Shown in pieces: positions 42,042-52,582 of a DNA stretch of 64,000 bases. Every line of letters begins with the position of its first letter. Within the stretch, counting starts at the first letter, position 1. The stretch covers positions 101,776 to 165,775 of the forward strand of contig NZ_BDCI01000039.1 in NCBI RefSeq assembly GCF_001613425.1, given 5' to 3'. The DNA comes from Nocardia vulneris. Its GTDB lineage: Bacteria; Actinomycetota; Actinomycetes; Mycobacteriales; Mycobacteriaceae. Made by a program: the position numbers and the translations under genes. The notes below the pieces were generated by a model. That model searched no databases. It worked only from the letters and a program-made list of their open reading frames with translations, and was not told the origin of the DNA.

Positions 42042-44432
42042 ATGACGGCCGAAGCAGTACAGGCGCTCACCGCACAGACCCCGAGCGAGACCTACCCACG
42101 CATTGTTCAACGCCATCTGGGCGATGCCGTTCGGGTCGCGCTCGGTGTTGCGGCACTGACCATTTCGTCACTCGTCGCACGGCACACGGAGGTGCCCGCG
42201 CTTGAGATCGACCTGTTCCGGGTGATCAATGATCTTCCCTCCTGGGTGATGCCGATCCTGTTCGTCGTCATGCAGTTGGGCACCATCGGCGCGGTCGGGG
42301 TGGCTGCCGTCGCGGCGCTGTGCACGCGAAGGGTCAGGCTGGCGCGCGACCTCGCCGCCGCCGGAACCCTGGCGTACCTGCTTGCGATCGAGATCAAGTC
42401 ACTGATCGGCCGGGCACGCCCGGATGTCCTGCTCGATGAACTGAACCTGCGCACCGAACAGGGCGGCCTCGGCTTCGTGTCCGGGCACGCCGCCGTCGCG
42501 GCCGCGTTGGCCGCCGCGGCCGCGCCCTGGTTGCCGCGACCATGGCGCCGGATCGTCTGGGCACTCGCCGGTGTGGTCGCGATGTCGCGCGTCTTCGTCG
42601 GGGCCCACCTCGTCCTCGATGTCTTCGGCGGTGCCGCCCTCGGCTGGACCGTGGCCGCAGCCTTGCACTTGCTCTGGGGCGCACCGGTGCACCGCACGGA
42701 GGCACCCGCCCTGCACCGTGCCCTCGCCGCCGCCGGGTTACGACCGTTGCATGTCGCTCCCGTGACACTGGACGCGCGCGGCTCACGCCCGTTCCTGGTG
42801 AGCACAGCGAACGGGACCGGGGACCTGTTCGTCAAAGTCATCGGCTACCACGAACGCAACTCCGATGTGCTGTTCAAACTGTTCCGGCACTTGGTGTTCC
42901 GCGAGATCGAGGACGAAACTCCCTTCACCACACCGAAACAAGAAGCCGAGCACGAGGCCTTCATCGCCTTGCTCGCGCAACGAGCCGGCGTGCGCACCCC
43001 GACGGTCGTGTCGGTCGGTGTCACCCCCGACGGCGAAGGCTGGCTCGCCGAAACGCGAATCCCCGGAAGGAATTTCGCACGCGCGGTCCCCGAGCCGGTC
43101 ACTGACGAGCTGCTGTCCGACATCTGGTGCCAGCTCGCTCTGTTGCGGGCCGCCCGCATCGCCCACCGCGATCTACGGCTGGCCAACATACTCATCGATG
43201 AGCGCGGAACGCCGTGGATCGTCGATTTCGGCTTCGGTGAGTCCGGCGCTTCGGATCGTCGGCTCGCCGCCGATGTCGCGGAGCTCCTCGTATCGATGGG
43301 CCTGAAGGTCGGCGCCGAGCGCGCGGTGCATACCGCTCGCACCGTCCTCGGCTCCGCCGCGCTGGCTGAAGCGGCCCCCTTGCTGCAACCGCTCGCTTTG
43401 GCGACCGCCACGCGTAGTGCCGTCCGGCACCGGCGCGGTCTGCTCGTGCAGTTGCGCACCGCCGTCGCCGATGCGACCGAAACCACCCTCGCGCCACCGG
43501 AGGTGCTGCTGCGGTTCCGCTGGCGCACCCTGGGCTGGATCGCTGCGACGATATTCGCCACCTATGTCCTGTTGCCGCAGATCGGACAGCTCGGCCAGAC
43601 CGTGCGCACCATCGATGAGGCGCAGTGGCAATGGCTGGCGGGCGCACTGGCGATGTCGGCCGCGTCCTACGCGGCGGCGGCACTGGCGTTGTCGGGCGCC
43701 AGTCCGCAGCCGCTCGCGTTCGGTCGAACCATGAATGTGCAGCTGGCGACGTCGTTCGCAAATCGCCTGATGCCTTACGGTCTCGGCGGTACCGCGGTCA
43801 ACGAGCGATATCTGGAACGCTGTGGTCTGAGCAGGGCCACCGCGGTCGCAGCCGTGGCGCTCACGATCACGTCCGGCGTCGTGCTGCACCTCGTCGAATT
43901 GGCCGCCGTCGGTGTGTGGTTGGGGCAGACCCGGCTGCTGCTCACCGCGGCCCTGCCGTCGGCGTGGACGTTGCTGATCGCCTTCGTCGCGGTGATGACC
44001 GTACTCGGCATCGCGGTCGCAGTGCTGCTGCGTCGTCCTGGTTTGCTCGCCGATGTACACACCGCCGCGCGGGACATGGTCAGCATCCTGCGCGAGCCGC
44101 GGCGTGCCGTCCTGCTCATCGGCGGACAGGTCGGCAGCAATATCGCCTATATTTCGGCGCTCGGTTTCGCCGTGCACGCGTTCGGGGGGCAAGCTTCCGC
44201 GGCGCTGGTCGCTGCGGTCTTTCTCGGCGGGTCCGCACTGGGTGCGGCCAGCCCGACACCGGCTGGTCTGGGTGTGGTCGAAGCGGCACTGGTCGCGGGT
44301 TTGATGGTCGGCGGCGTCGCGGGCCCGCCGGCAGTCGCGGGCGTGCTCGCCTACCGCCTTGCGACATTCTGGCTGCCCGCGGCGGCAGGCTTCATCTCCT
44401 TCAAATCACTGCGACACCAGCGGTTTCTATGA
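42042..44432 (+). CDS. PAP2 phosphatase - kinase-like - flippase-like (UPF0104) triple fusion
   Basis: 796 residues from ATG 42042. Residues ~30-215: PAP2 phosphatase with 'SLIGRARPD', 'GFVSGHAAVAAAL' and 'SRVFVGAHLVLDVFGG'. Residues ~230-480: protein-kinase-like/RIO-like domain with 'HRDLRLANILIDERGTPWIV' and the metal motif 'DFGFGESG'. Residues ~495-795: about eight TM helices of the lysylphosphatidylglycerol-synthetase/flippase-like type ('NRLMPYGLGGTAVNERYLER', 'GAASPTPAGLGVVEAALVAG'). Such a protein could phosphorylate or dephosphorylate a lipid carrier and move it across the membrane. All three domains look intact; no specific substrate is proposed. Confidence 0.85.
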   Translation: MTAEAVQALTAQTPSETYPRIVQRHLGDAVRVALGVAALTISSLVARHTEVPALEIDLFRVINDLPSWVMPILFVVMQLGTIGAVGVAAVAALCTRRVRLARDLAAAGTLAYLLAIEIKSLIGRARPDVLLDELNLRTEQGGLGFVSGHAAVAAALAAAAAPWLPRPWRRIVWALAGVVAMSRVFVGAHLVLDVFGGAALGWTVAAALHLLWGAPVHRTEAPALHRALAAAGLRPLHVAPVTLDARGSRPFLVSTANGTGDLFVKVIGYHERNSDVLFKLFRHLVFREIEDETPFTTPKQEAEHEAFIALLAQRAGVRTPTVVSVGVTPDGEGWLAETRIPGRNFARAVPEPVTDELLSDIWCQLALLRAARIAHRDLRLANILIDERGTPWIVDFGFGESGASDRRLAADVAELLVSMGLKVGAERAVHTARTVLGSAALAEAAPLLQPLALATATRSAVRHRRGLLVQLRTAVADATETTLAPPEVLLRFRWRTLGWIAATIFATYVLLPQIGQLGQTVRTIDEAQWQWLAGALAMSAASYAAAALALSGASPQPLAFGRTMNVQLATSFANRLMPYGLGGTAVNERYLERCGLSRATAVAAVALTITSGVVLHLVELAAVGVWLGQTRLLLTAALPSAWTLLIAFVAVMTVLGIAVAVLLRRPGLLADVHTAARDMVSILREPRRAVLLIGGQVGSNIAYISALGFAVHAFGGQASAALVAAVFLGGSALGAASPTPAGLGVVEAALVAGLMVGGVAGPPAVAGVLAYRLATFWLPAAAGFISFKSLRHQRFL

Positions 44433-44437
44433 GAGAC

Positions 44438-44473
44438 GTTGGTCCTGCTGACCCGGGTACGAGGGCTCTGACC
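44438..44473 (+). promoter_or_regulatory. GTTGGTCC / GGCTCTGACC module before the broken ATPase
   Basis: GTTGGTCC (44438-44445) and GGCTCTGACC (44464-44473) are 26 bases apart start to start, with CCGGGTAC between. The same two words at the same spacing occur at 46481 and 46507. GTTGGTCC is the reverse of GGACCAAC, the core of the boxes before the USP pairs, so DosR or a related regulator may bind. Confidence 0.5.
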
Positions 44474-44503
44474 CGCGCGAGTACAGACAGGCAGGCTGAC
44501 ACC

Positions 44504-46476
<1,973 letters not shown>

Positions 46477-46480
46477 GGTC

Positions 46481-46516
46481 GTTGGTCCCTATCGGCCGGG
46501 CATCACGGCTCTGACC
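46481..46516 (+). promoter_or_regulatory. Second copy of the GTTGGTCC / GGCTCTGACC module
   Basis: GTTGGTCC (46481-46488) and GGCTCTGACC (46507-46516) repeat the 44438 module with identical spacing and CCGGGCAT between them, 31 bases before ATG 46548 (30 in the other copy). Confidence 0.5.
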
Positions 46517-46547
46517 TGGCGATGGGCGGGTGAGCCACGCTGAAGGC

Positions 46548-47102
46548 ATGGAAACGAAACCCATCAGAATCGCGGTCCTCTACGCGACCGCCCAAGGATC
46601 CACGCGCGATATCGCGGAGTTCATCGCTGCGGATCTGACCGACCGTGGCGCCGAGGTAGAACTCAGCGACGTCGAGCACGCACCCGAGCTGACCCGCTTC
46701 GACGGCGTGATCCTGGGCAGCGCCGTGCACAACATGGCCCTGTTGCCTGAAGCCGAGGCGTTTGTGCGGAACCATCGCGACGAGTTGCGTAAGTCCGATG
46801 TGTGGCTGTTCAGCGTCGGGCTCGGCCCGGCGTTACGCGGCCCGGTCGGTCGACGTCTCGGTGCCATTGTGCCGAAAAAGATTGCCGCCCTGTGCGAAAC
46901 GGTCAGCCCGTGGGACTATCGCGCCTTTGCCGGACACTATGAACGGGCCGGCATCTCGCTGCGGGCGCGGCTGCTCTACCGATTCATGGGCGGAGGCCGC
47001 TATGGCGACCTGCGCAACTGGCACGCGATCCGCACCTGGTCGACCATGATCGCCCAATCGCTCGGCCTGCCCAAAGCCAACACGGCAACCGTGCGCCCCT
47101 GA
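46548..47102 (+). CDS. Flavodoxin-domain protein (HemG-like)
   Basis: 184 residues. The FMN phosphate loop is 'LYATAQGSTRDIAEFIA', and 'GVILGSAVHNM' and 'FSVGLGPAL' match the flavin-ring loops; 'GGRYGDLRNWHAIRTWSTMI' at the end resembles the C-terminal region of HemG-type menaquinone-dependent protoporphyrinogen oxidases and related flavodoxins. It probably carries FMN in the cytosol and passes electrons to or from quinone. A GTG at 46530 would add six residues; the ATG gives the same promoter spacing as the paralogous module and is preferred. Confidence 0.82.
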   Translation: METKPIRIAVLYATAQGSTRDIAEFIAADLTDRGAEVELSDVEHAPELTRFDGVILGSAVHNMALLPEAEAFVRNHRDELRKSDVWLFSVGLGPALRGPVGRRLGAIVPKKIAALCETVSPWDYRAFAGHYERAGISLRARLLYRFMGGGRYGDLRNWHAIRTWSTMIAQSLGLPKANTATVRP

Positions 47103-47133
47103 CCGCCGCGATGACGGCCGCCGGACGAAACCA

Positions 47134-47169
47134 GGCCCAACGGCGCATCGGGTCGGGACCTTCGGCGGT
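47134..47169 (+). promoter_or_regulatory. Tandem DosR-like boxes upstream of PEP synthase
   Basis: AGGCCCAACGGCGC (47134-47147) and GGGACCTTCGGCGG (47156-47169) are 22 bases apart and 63 bases before ATG 47232. The second matches the DosR-type GGGACTTTCGGCCC at 11 of 14 bases. Confidence 0.55.
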
Positions 47170-47231
47170 AGTGATCGAACAGCGCTCCGAGAGACGCTGA
47201 GTACCAATCAGATACCGAGATCGGAGCCGAA

Positions 47232-49508
47232 ATGGGCGACTATGTAGCCGGATTCAGCGAGTTGCGGCTCGCCGACGCGGACAAGGCCGGCGGCAAGGGC
47301 GCGAATCTGGGTGAACTGGTGGCCGCCGCGCTGCCCGTGCCACCCGGTTTCGTCGTTCTCCGCTCGTGCTATGACGAGGTGATCACCAAAGGCCCGCACG
47401 GCGTCGAACTGGACCGGCTGCACACCGAGGCACTTGAATCCATCGACGACACCGCGCGAATCACCCAATTGTGCCGCCGCATGCGCGAACTCGTGCACAC
47501 CGCGAAAATCGACGGAGCGGTTGCCGACGCCATCCTGTCCGCGTACCACACCCTCGGCGACGAGGTGACGGTAGCGGTGCGCTCCTCCGCCATCGGCGAG
47601 GACGGCGCCACATCCTCCTTCGCCGGTATGAACGTGTCCCGTACCAACGTGCGCGGTGACGACAAACTGCTGACAACCGTCATCGAGTGCTGGGCTTCAC
47701 TGTTCAGCCCCCGCGTCGTGACATATCGGGCCAGGCGTGGCATGCATCAGCGACCCGAGATGGCCGTCGTGGTGCAGCGTATGGTCGCCGCCCGGCAGTC
47801 GGGCGTGGCATTCACCGCCGACCCCGCCACCGGCCGCCGCGACCGAGTCGTCATCGACGCCGCGCGCGGGCAAGGCGAGGTGGTGGTGTCCGGCGCCACC
47901 GAACCGGACACGTATCTGTTCGACTCCGACGGACCCACGTTGCTCGAAAGCCGGAGGGGGCATCAAACTTTCGAGATCGTCGCCGGCCCCGACGGCGATC
48001 GGCAGATCGATCTGACCGGGACCAACGCGCCGGTGCTGAACGACGCACAGGCAACCGCGGTCGCGCGTCTCGCACTCGCCGTCCAGCAGCACCACGACGG
48101 TCGACCACAGGACGTCGAGTGGACTTTCGACGACGAAACCCTCTGGCTGGTGCAGGCGCGACCGATCACAATGCTGCCCGACAACCCCCAGCAGCCCATC
48201 GCAGGCCCGATCCCACTGCCGGTCCTCGTCCGTGGGCTTGCCGCCGCCCCGGGCTCCGCCACCGGTACGGTACGCGTCCTGTCCTCCCCCGCTCAGGGGC
48301 AGGCACTGCGCGACGGTGAAGTACTGGTCGCACCGATGACCAACCCGGACTGGCTGCCCACCCTCACCCGTGCCGCGGCGATCGTCACCGACAGCGGGGG
48401 CATGACCTGCCACGCGGCGATCGTCGCGCGTGAGCTCGGTGTGCCCTGCATCGTGGGCGCCCGCACCGCGACCACGGTGCTCGGCAACGGCCTCGTGGTG
48501 ACTGTCGACGGATCCGCCGGGGAGGTTCGTGCGGGCAAACCGACGTCGGGCACCAGCACTGTCACAGTTCAACCTGTCCCCCTCGCTACCGCGGAGACGA
48601 CGGCCACCCGAATCTATGTCAACCTCGCCTTGCCCGAAGCCGCCGAGAAGGTGGCGCAGACCGACGTCGACGGAGTCGGGCTGCTGCGCGCCGAAACCTT
48701 GCTCACCACCGCCCTCGACGGCCGGCACCCGCGTGATCTCGTCGCGCGTGGTGAGGAACAGCATTTCGTGGACCGGATGGCCGAATCGCTGCACCGGATC
48801 ACCGCCGCCTTCCAACCACGCCCGGTCATCTACCGCGCAACAGACTTGCGCAGCAACGAGTTCCGCGCGCTTACCGGGGGCAGCCGGTACGAGCCGGTCG
48901 AACACAACCCGATGATCGGCTATCGGGGCTGTTACCGCTACATCCGCGAGCCCGAACTCTTCGCGCTGGAACTCGCCGCCCTCGCCCGAGTCCGCGAGCA
49001 GACCCCGAACCTGCACCTGATGATTCCCTTCGTGCGCACCCGCTGGGAGCTGGAGGCCTGCCTCGAACTGGTCGATGCCAGTCCGCTCGGCACGCATCGT
49101 GGCCTGCACCGCTGGGTGATGGCCGAAGTGCCGTCGGTGGTGCACTGGCTGCCCGAGTACGTCGGGCTCGGCGTCGACGGTGTCTCGATCGGCAGCAACG
49201 ACCTGACCCAGCTCATGCTCGGCGTGGACCGTGATTCCGAGCAATGCGCCGAACTCTTCGACGAATCCGATCCGGCGGTCCTCGACGCCATCGCCCGCAT
49301 CGTCGCCACCGCCCGCCGCCTCGGCATCACCTCGTCGCTGTGCGGCCAAGCGCCGTCGAACCACCCCGAATTCGCCGAACACCTCGTGCGCATGGGGATT
49401 ACGTCGATCTCGGTCACCCCGGACGCCGCCGCGGCAGCCCGCCGCACCGTCGCCGCGGCCGAGCGGCGGCTACTGCTCAATCGAGCTCTCAACGACGAGC
49501 GGGCGTAA
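47232..49508 (+). CDS. ppsA: Phosphoenolpyruvate synthase
   Basis: 758 residues (typical PpsA ~790). N-terminal ATP-grasp domain: 'GGKGANLGELVAAALPVPPG' and 'VRSSAIGEDGATSSFAGM'. Central phosphohistidine domain: catalytic His394 in 'TDSGGMTCHAAIVARELGVP'. C-terminal PEP/pyruvate TIM barrel (~450-745) with 'PMIGYRGCYRY' and active-site Cys in 'SSLCGQAPSNHPEFA'. It converts pyruvate, ATP and water to PEP, AMP and phosphate, allowing gluconeogenesis from pyruvate. In a dormancy island it may refill PEP when glycolysis and respiration slow. It has its own tandem boxes upstream. Confidence 0.93.
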   Translation: MGDYVAGFSELRLADADKAGGKGANLGELVAAALPVPPGFVVLRSCYDEVITKGPHGVELDRLHTEALESIDDTARITQLCRRMRELVHTAKIDGAVADAILSAYHTLGDEVTVAVRSSAIGEDGATSSFAGMNVSRTNVRGDDKLLTTVIECWASLFSPRVVTYRARRGMHQRPEMAVVVQRMVAARQSGVAFTADPATGRRDRVVIDAARGQGEVVVSGATEPDTYLFDSDGPTLLESRRGHQTFEIVAGPDGDRQIDLTGTNAPVLNDAQATAVARLALAVQQHHDGRPQDVEWTFDDETLWLVQARPITMLPDNPQQPIAGPIPLPVLVRGLAAAPGSATGTVRVLSSPAQGQALRDGEVLVAPMTNPDWLPTLTRAAAIVTDSGGMTCHAAIVARELGVPCIVGARTATTVLGNGLVVTVDGSAGEVRAGKPTSGTSTVTVQPVPLATAETTATRIYVNLALPEAAEKVAQTDVDGVGLLRAETLLTTALDGRHPRDLVARGEEQHFVDRMAESLHRITAAFQPRPVIYRATDLRSNEFRALTGGSRYEPVEHNPMIGYRGCYRYIREPELFALELAALARVREQTPNLHLMIPFVRTRWELEACLELVDASPLGTHRGLHRWVMAEVPSVVHWLPEYVGLGVDGVSIGSNDLTQLMLGVDRDSEQCAELFDESDPAVLDAIARIVATARRLGITSSLCGQAPSNHPEFAEHLVRMGITSISVTPDAAAAARRTVAAAERRLLLNRALNDERA

Positions 49509-49553
49509 TCCGCGACCGCCGACCACCATCTGACAACCAGCGAAGGAAACACG

Positions 49554-49832
49554 ATGAGCGACAAGTCTTCCCCTATGCCATACCACAGCAAGCCGGGCGA
49601 AAGTCTCGCCGACACCTACAACATTCCCGGCATCGCCCTGTTCCTGTGCGGAATCGTCGGGTTGGCCTGCACCCTCACCGCGGCAGGCTACGGATTCGCA
49701 GGGTGGGTCATTCTCGGATCCAGCGCGACCGCACTCTGTTTCGGCATCAGCATCACGTTGTTCCTGCTCGAACACGAACGGCTGCGCCGCCTCGCCGAGC
49801 GCCGTGCCGGACTGCCGCCCGCACAGCACTGA
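49554..49832 (+). CDS. Small two-helix membrane protein (UsfY-like)
   Basis: 92 residues with two TM helices (~26-48 and 53-73) and a basic C-terminal tail. 'SKPGESLADTYNIPGIALFL' resembles the start of mycobacterial UsfY proteins, which are stress-linked small membrane proteins of unknown role, but the match is by eye. It lies 45 bases after ppsA and probably shares its mRNA; GAAGGAAACACG supplies the ribosome site. Confidence 0.65.
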   Translation: MSDKSSPMPYHSKPGESLADTYNIPGIALFLCGIVGLACTLTAAGYGFAGWVILGSSATALCFGISITLFLLEHERLRRLAERRAGLPPAQH

Positions 49833-49842
49833 TCGCACTACC

Positions 49843-50444
49843 CTACTTACGCTTGTACAGCGCCATCGGCAGCAGGTCTGCATGCAACGTCCTGCTGCCG
49901 GTGTACGCGTCTGTGCCGAATACCACTCGCGCAGAAGGTATCCCGAATGCGGACAGATCGATTCGGAACGCGTAAGCGTCCTTGTCGTCGTCGGGATGCA
50001 AGGGCAGCCCCCGCAGGAGGGCAGGGACCGGGGTCAGAATTCGCAATATCGGCCTACCGCGGTCCGAAGATGTGCTCGCGCAGGTACCGTGCCAGCGGCA
50101 CGCCGCTGACGTCCTCGATGATCTGGCCGACCGTGGCGAAGCCGTGATCGGTATAAATCCACCGCGTCCCGGGTTCGGCGTTGGTGTGCAGTGCACCCCG
50201 GTAGAACTCGGCCGGCGTCGGCACCGGTCGCTGCTGTGCCACGCTCTCACCGAAGTCGGGACGCAATGCCTGTGCGGGCCGGACGATCTCGCTGATGCCG
50301 GAGGTGTGGGTGAGCAGATGCAGCAGCGTGGCGTCGCCGAGCTCCGGCCGGGCGGGAACCAGCCGGTATCCCTGGCCGGAGCCTTCGCTCCACGATGCTC
50401 AGGAAATAGCGTGCGCCGAGGACGACTCGCCCGATGGAGCCCAT
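49843..50444 (-). pseudogene. Broken serine hydrolase (beta-lactamase class C/esterase family)
   Basis: Three frames together spell parts of a class C beta-lactamase-like hydrolase: 'GARYFLSIV' near the start, then after a frameshift 'GDATLLHLLTHTSGISEIV' and 'NAEPGTRWIYTDHGFATVGQ' through 'YLREHIFGPR', and after a second shift or deletion a C-terminal piece 'RVVFGTDAYTGSRTLHADLL'. The active-site SxxK segment is missing, so the gene is inactive. A perfect DosR palindrome (50459-50472) sits just upstream of its start. Confidence 0.75.
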
Positions 50445-50458
50445 CGGAGGGGATTCGA

Positions 50459-50472
50459 GGGACTTTGGTCCC
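50459..50472. promoter_or_regulatory. Perfect DosR palindrome GGGACTTTGGTCCC
   Basis: The best DosR-box match in the window, with both GGGAC and GTCCC halves exact. It lies 15 bases upstream of the broken hydrolase's GTG/ATG region and just beyond the USP terminator, so its target gene is the pseudogene. Confidence 0.75.
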
Positions 50473-50484
50473 AGGCCCGGCCGT

Positions 50485-50516
50485 CTGCGCCGGTCCCGCG
50501 GTCGGGACCGGCGCAG
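50485..50516 (-). terminator. Strong hairpin after the USP operon
   Basis: CTGCGCCGGTCCCG (50485-50498) and CGGGACCGGCGCAG (50503-50516) make a perfect 14-base stem with a CGGT tetraloop, 16 bases downstream of the minus-strand USP stop. No T-run follows. Confidence 0.75.
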
Positions 50517-50531
50517 GCCGGTGGTGCCGGG

Positions 50532-51431
50532 TCAACGTTCGCGGACGACGATCATCGGTGCCTCGACCGAGTGCAACAGCGCGTTGCTGGTCGAGCCGAG
50601 CAGCATGCTCGCGAAGCCGCCGCGTCCGTGACTGCCGACCACAACCAGTTGGGCATTCGCCGACTCGTCCAGCAATGAGCGAACAGGGCGGTCGGCCTTG
50701 ACGATTCGGCGTACGGTGACATCGGGGTAACGCTCGGCGTAGCCGGCGAGACTTTCGGCGAGGATGGCCTCGGACGACTCCTGGGCGCCGTCCCAGCCTG
50801 CGACCGGCAGATCCATTCCGCTGACGTCGCTCCAGGCGTGCAGCGCGGTGAGACCTACTTTGCGGCGGGATGCTTCCTCGAAGGCGAGCTCCAGGGCGGG
50901 CACGCTGTTGGCGGTGCCGTCCACGCCGACGAGCACCGGCAGGGTTGCCGAGACCGGGTCTATCGCCGAGATCCCGTGGATCACGGCGACCGGGCAGTGG
51001 GCGTGGTGGGTCGTGGCAGTGCTGAAGGAGCCGAGCAGCCCGCGCTGGAACGCGCCCATCCCGCGACTGCCGACCACCAGCATGGACGCGTGCGCGGACC
51101 GCTCGATCAGCATTGGTATCACCAGTTCGAACGACACTTCCGTACTGATGACGGGTTCCTCACCCGGCGCGGCCGTTCGAGCGATTCGCTTGGCCTCGTG
51201 CAGGATTCGTTCGCCGTCGCGCCGCAGCCACTCGAGATCGGACTCACCCAGCGACATCCCCGGCCCGTAACCGGTCCGGATCGCCATAGAGGTCAACAGA
51301 TGGAGTGGGCGACGATGCAGGGTTGCTTCGACAGCCGCCCACGCCGCCGCCTGGTACGAGCTCGCCGAGCCGTCGACCGCGGCGATGATCGGGTCGGATC
51401 GTGTTGCCGACGAGACGTTTTCGGTAGTCAT
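50532..51431 (-). CDS. Tandem-domain universal stress protein (divergent type)
   Basis: 299 residues with two Usp domains and full ATP loops 'GSRGMGAFQRGLLGSFST' and 'GSHGRGGFASMLLGSTSN'. It mixes type A and type B features: 'YGPGMSLGESDLEWLRRDGE' recalls type B, while 'SNALLHSVEAPMIVVRER' at the end resembles type A. Last gene of a three-gene minus-strand operon, 20 bases after the SHOCT gene, and followed by a strong hairpin. Confidence 0.92.
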   Translation of the reverse strand: MTTENVSSATRSDPIIAAVDGSASSYQAAAWAAVEATLHRRPLHLLTSMAIRTGYGPGMSLGESDLEWLRRDGERILHEAKRIARTAAPGEEPVISTEVSFELVIPMLIERSAHASMLVVGSRGMGAFQRGLLGSFSTATTHHAHCPVAVIHGISAIDPVSATLPVLVGVDGTANSVPALELAFEEASRRKVGLTALHAWSDVSGMDLPVAGWDGAQESSEAILAESLAGYAERYPDVTVRRIVKADRPVRSLLDESANAQLVVVGSHGRGGFASMLLGSTSNALLHSVEAPMIVVRER

Positions 51432-51451
51432 GGGATTTCAGCCTCTCGGGT

Positions 51452-51739
51452 TCAGTGCTGCGGGTGGTGTGCGTCGCCGTGTTTCGGCGCCGAGGTCGGG
51501 CGGAGCACGGCCAGTCGACGCCGGTACTCGGTCTCATCGAGTTCGCCGCTGGCGAAACGTTCGGCCAGCAATGCCTCCGGCGCCAGCCGCACGGGCCCCT
51601 GCGATTTCGGTTCCGGGGCGAGATCGCCCCTGCTGAGCGCAACGATCGCGACGACAACGGCGACCCACAGCGGCAGCGCGAACAAGATCATGAGCGCGAA
51701 CATCCACCAGTGCGCAGCGTCGCCATACCAATACATCAT
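51452..51739 (-). CDS. SHOCT-domain small membrane protein
   Basis: 95 residues from ATG 51739 (tandem ATG at 51736). One TM helix (~12-33, 'WMFALMILFALPLWVAVVVA') followed by a linker and a C-terminal SHOCT motif, 'LLAERFASGELDETEYRRRL', a short helical oligomerisation domain. Starts four bases after the upstream stop, so translation is coupled with the Rv1733c-like gene. The longer frame to 51886 overlaps that gene and is rejected. Confidence 0.82.
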   Translation of the reverse strand: MMYWYGDAAHWWMFALMILFALPLWVAVVVAIVALSRGDLAPEPKSQGPVRLAPEALLAERFASGELDETEYRRRLAVLRPTSAPKHGDAHHPQH

Positions 51740-51743
51740 TTTC

Positions 51744-52340
51744 TCAGTCCTTACTGATCGGGCGGCTGAGTTGCCGCCACTCATCGGCCCATCGGGCGTT
51801 GCGGTGCCGATCCAGCACCCATCCGGTGCCACGAACCAGGCACCAACCACACAGCCAGGTGCCGACGAGTACGACGACGCCCACACCGATCCCGGTCACG
51901 ACGGCGGCTACGGCTTCCGGTGGCTCGGTGGTCGGCGAACCGTCCGCGCCGAGCCAGATCGTCACCAGGTCACCTGATTGCCGTCCGCGCGGCACCGGTA
52001 CGACGGCAGTACCCGGATGTTCTGCGTCCATCCACTGAACGCGGGCCTGGTACTCGTACGGCGCGGTCTTGGTCGGGTTCTCCGTAAGTACCGCGCTGAC
52101 ACTGTGTTTCGTGGTTCGCTCGAGGTCGATCCGTGCGGCACTCTCGGTATAGGCCGATGTGCCGAGCGCACCCGCCACCGGCACCGCGACGAGCACGGCC
52201 AGTATCGCGATGATCCGCACCAACGCCTCACAGCGATCCGATGTCCGCAGCATGGGATTGGGGCTCCACGGCCGGGTCGACCACCAGCGAATCAGTCGAA
52301 TCCATGACGTGTGGATCGGGATAATCGTGTGCTCCGACAT
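51744..52340 (-). CDS. Rv1733c-like conserved membrane protein
   Basis: 198 residues. Two TM helices (~40-62 and ~140-165) flank an exported domain with 'VQWMDAEHPGTAVVPVPRGR' and 'SGDLVTIWLGADGSPTTEPP', the layout of M. tuberculosis Rv1733c, a DosR-regulon membrane protein and T-cell antigen ('SGDRVGIWVD' there). 'NPMLRTSDRCEALVRIIAIL' before TM1 also fits. Function is unknown. It heads the minus-strand operon with SHOCT and USP genes, and strong boxes lie 66 and 127 bases upstream. Confidence 0.82.
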   Translation of the reverse strand: MSEHTIIPIHTSWIRLIRWWSTRPWSPNPMLRTSDRCEALVRIIAILAVLVAVPVAGALGTSAYTESAARIDLERTTKHSVSAVLTENPTKTAPYEYQARVQWMDAEHPGTAVVPVPRGRQSGDLVTIWLGADGSPTTEPPEAVAAVVTGIGVGVVVLVGTWLCGWCLVRGTGWVLDRHRNARWADEWRQLSRPISKD

Positions 52341-52405
52341 CGCCGTTCGCCTCGCTTCAGTCCTGTGTTGTCTTCAAGGATCCCGCTCAGCGCCACCCGC
52401 GGGCA

Positions 52406-52479
52406 GGGAACAAGGTCCCTCGTCAGCGGCCGAGTGACCTGTTTCAGGGCTCGTCTCGGCAACCGCGGCCGAAAGTCCC
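52406..52479. promoter_or_regulatory. Two DosR-like boxes in a divergent promoter
   Basis: GGGAACAAGGTCCC (52406-52419) and GGCCGAAAGTCCC (52467-52479) lie between the divergent Rv1733c-like operon (start 52340) and the GyrI-DUF302 gene (start 52583). The second is an exact reverse of GGGACTTTCGGCC. Each could serve the nearer gene. Confidence 0.65.
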
Positions 52480-52582
52480 TCCGCGCGCGTCGGTTCGGCA
52501 CTAGTGGCGCACCTCGACTGCTACCTAGCGTCGATACCGCACGCCGATCCCCAGCCGGACAGGCGAACCCGAGGAGCTGGCC

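Noticed and set aside
47697..49382. 561-codon open frame on the minus strand
   Set aside because: Antisense to PEP synthase, whose motifs are complete.
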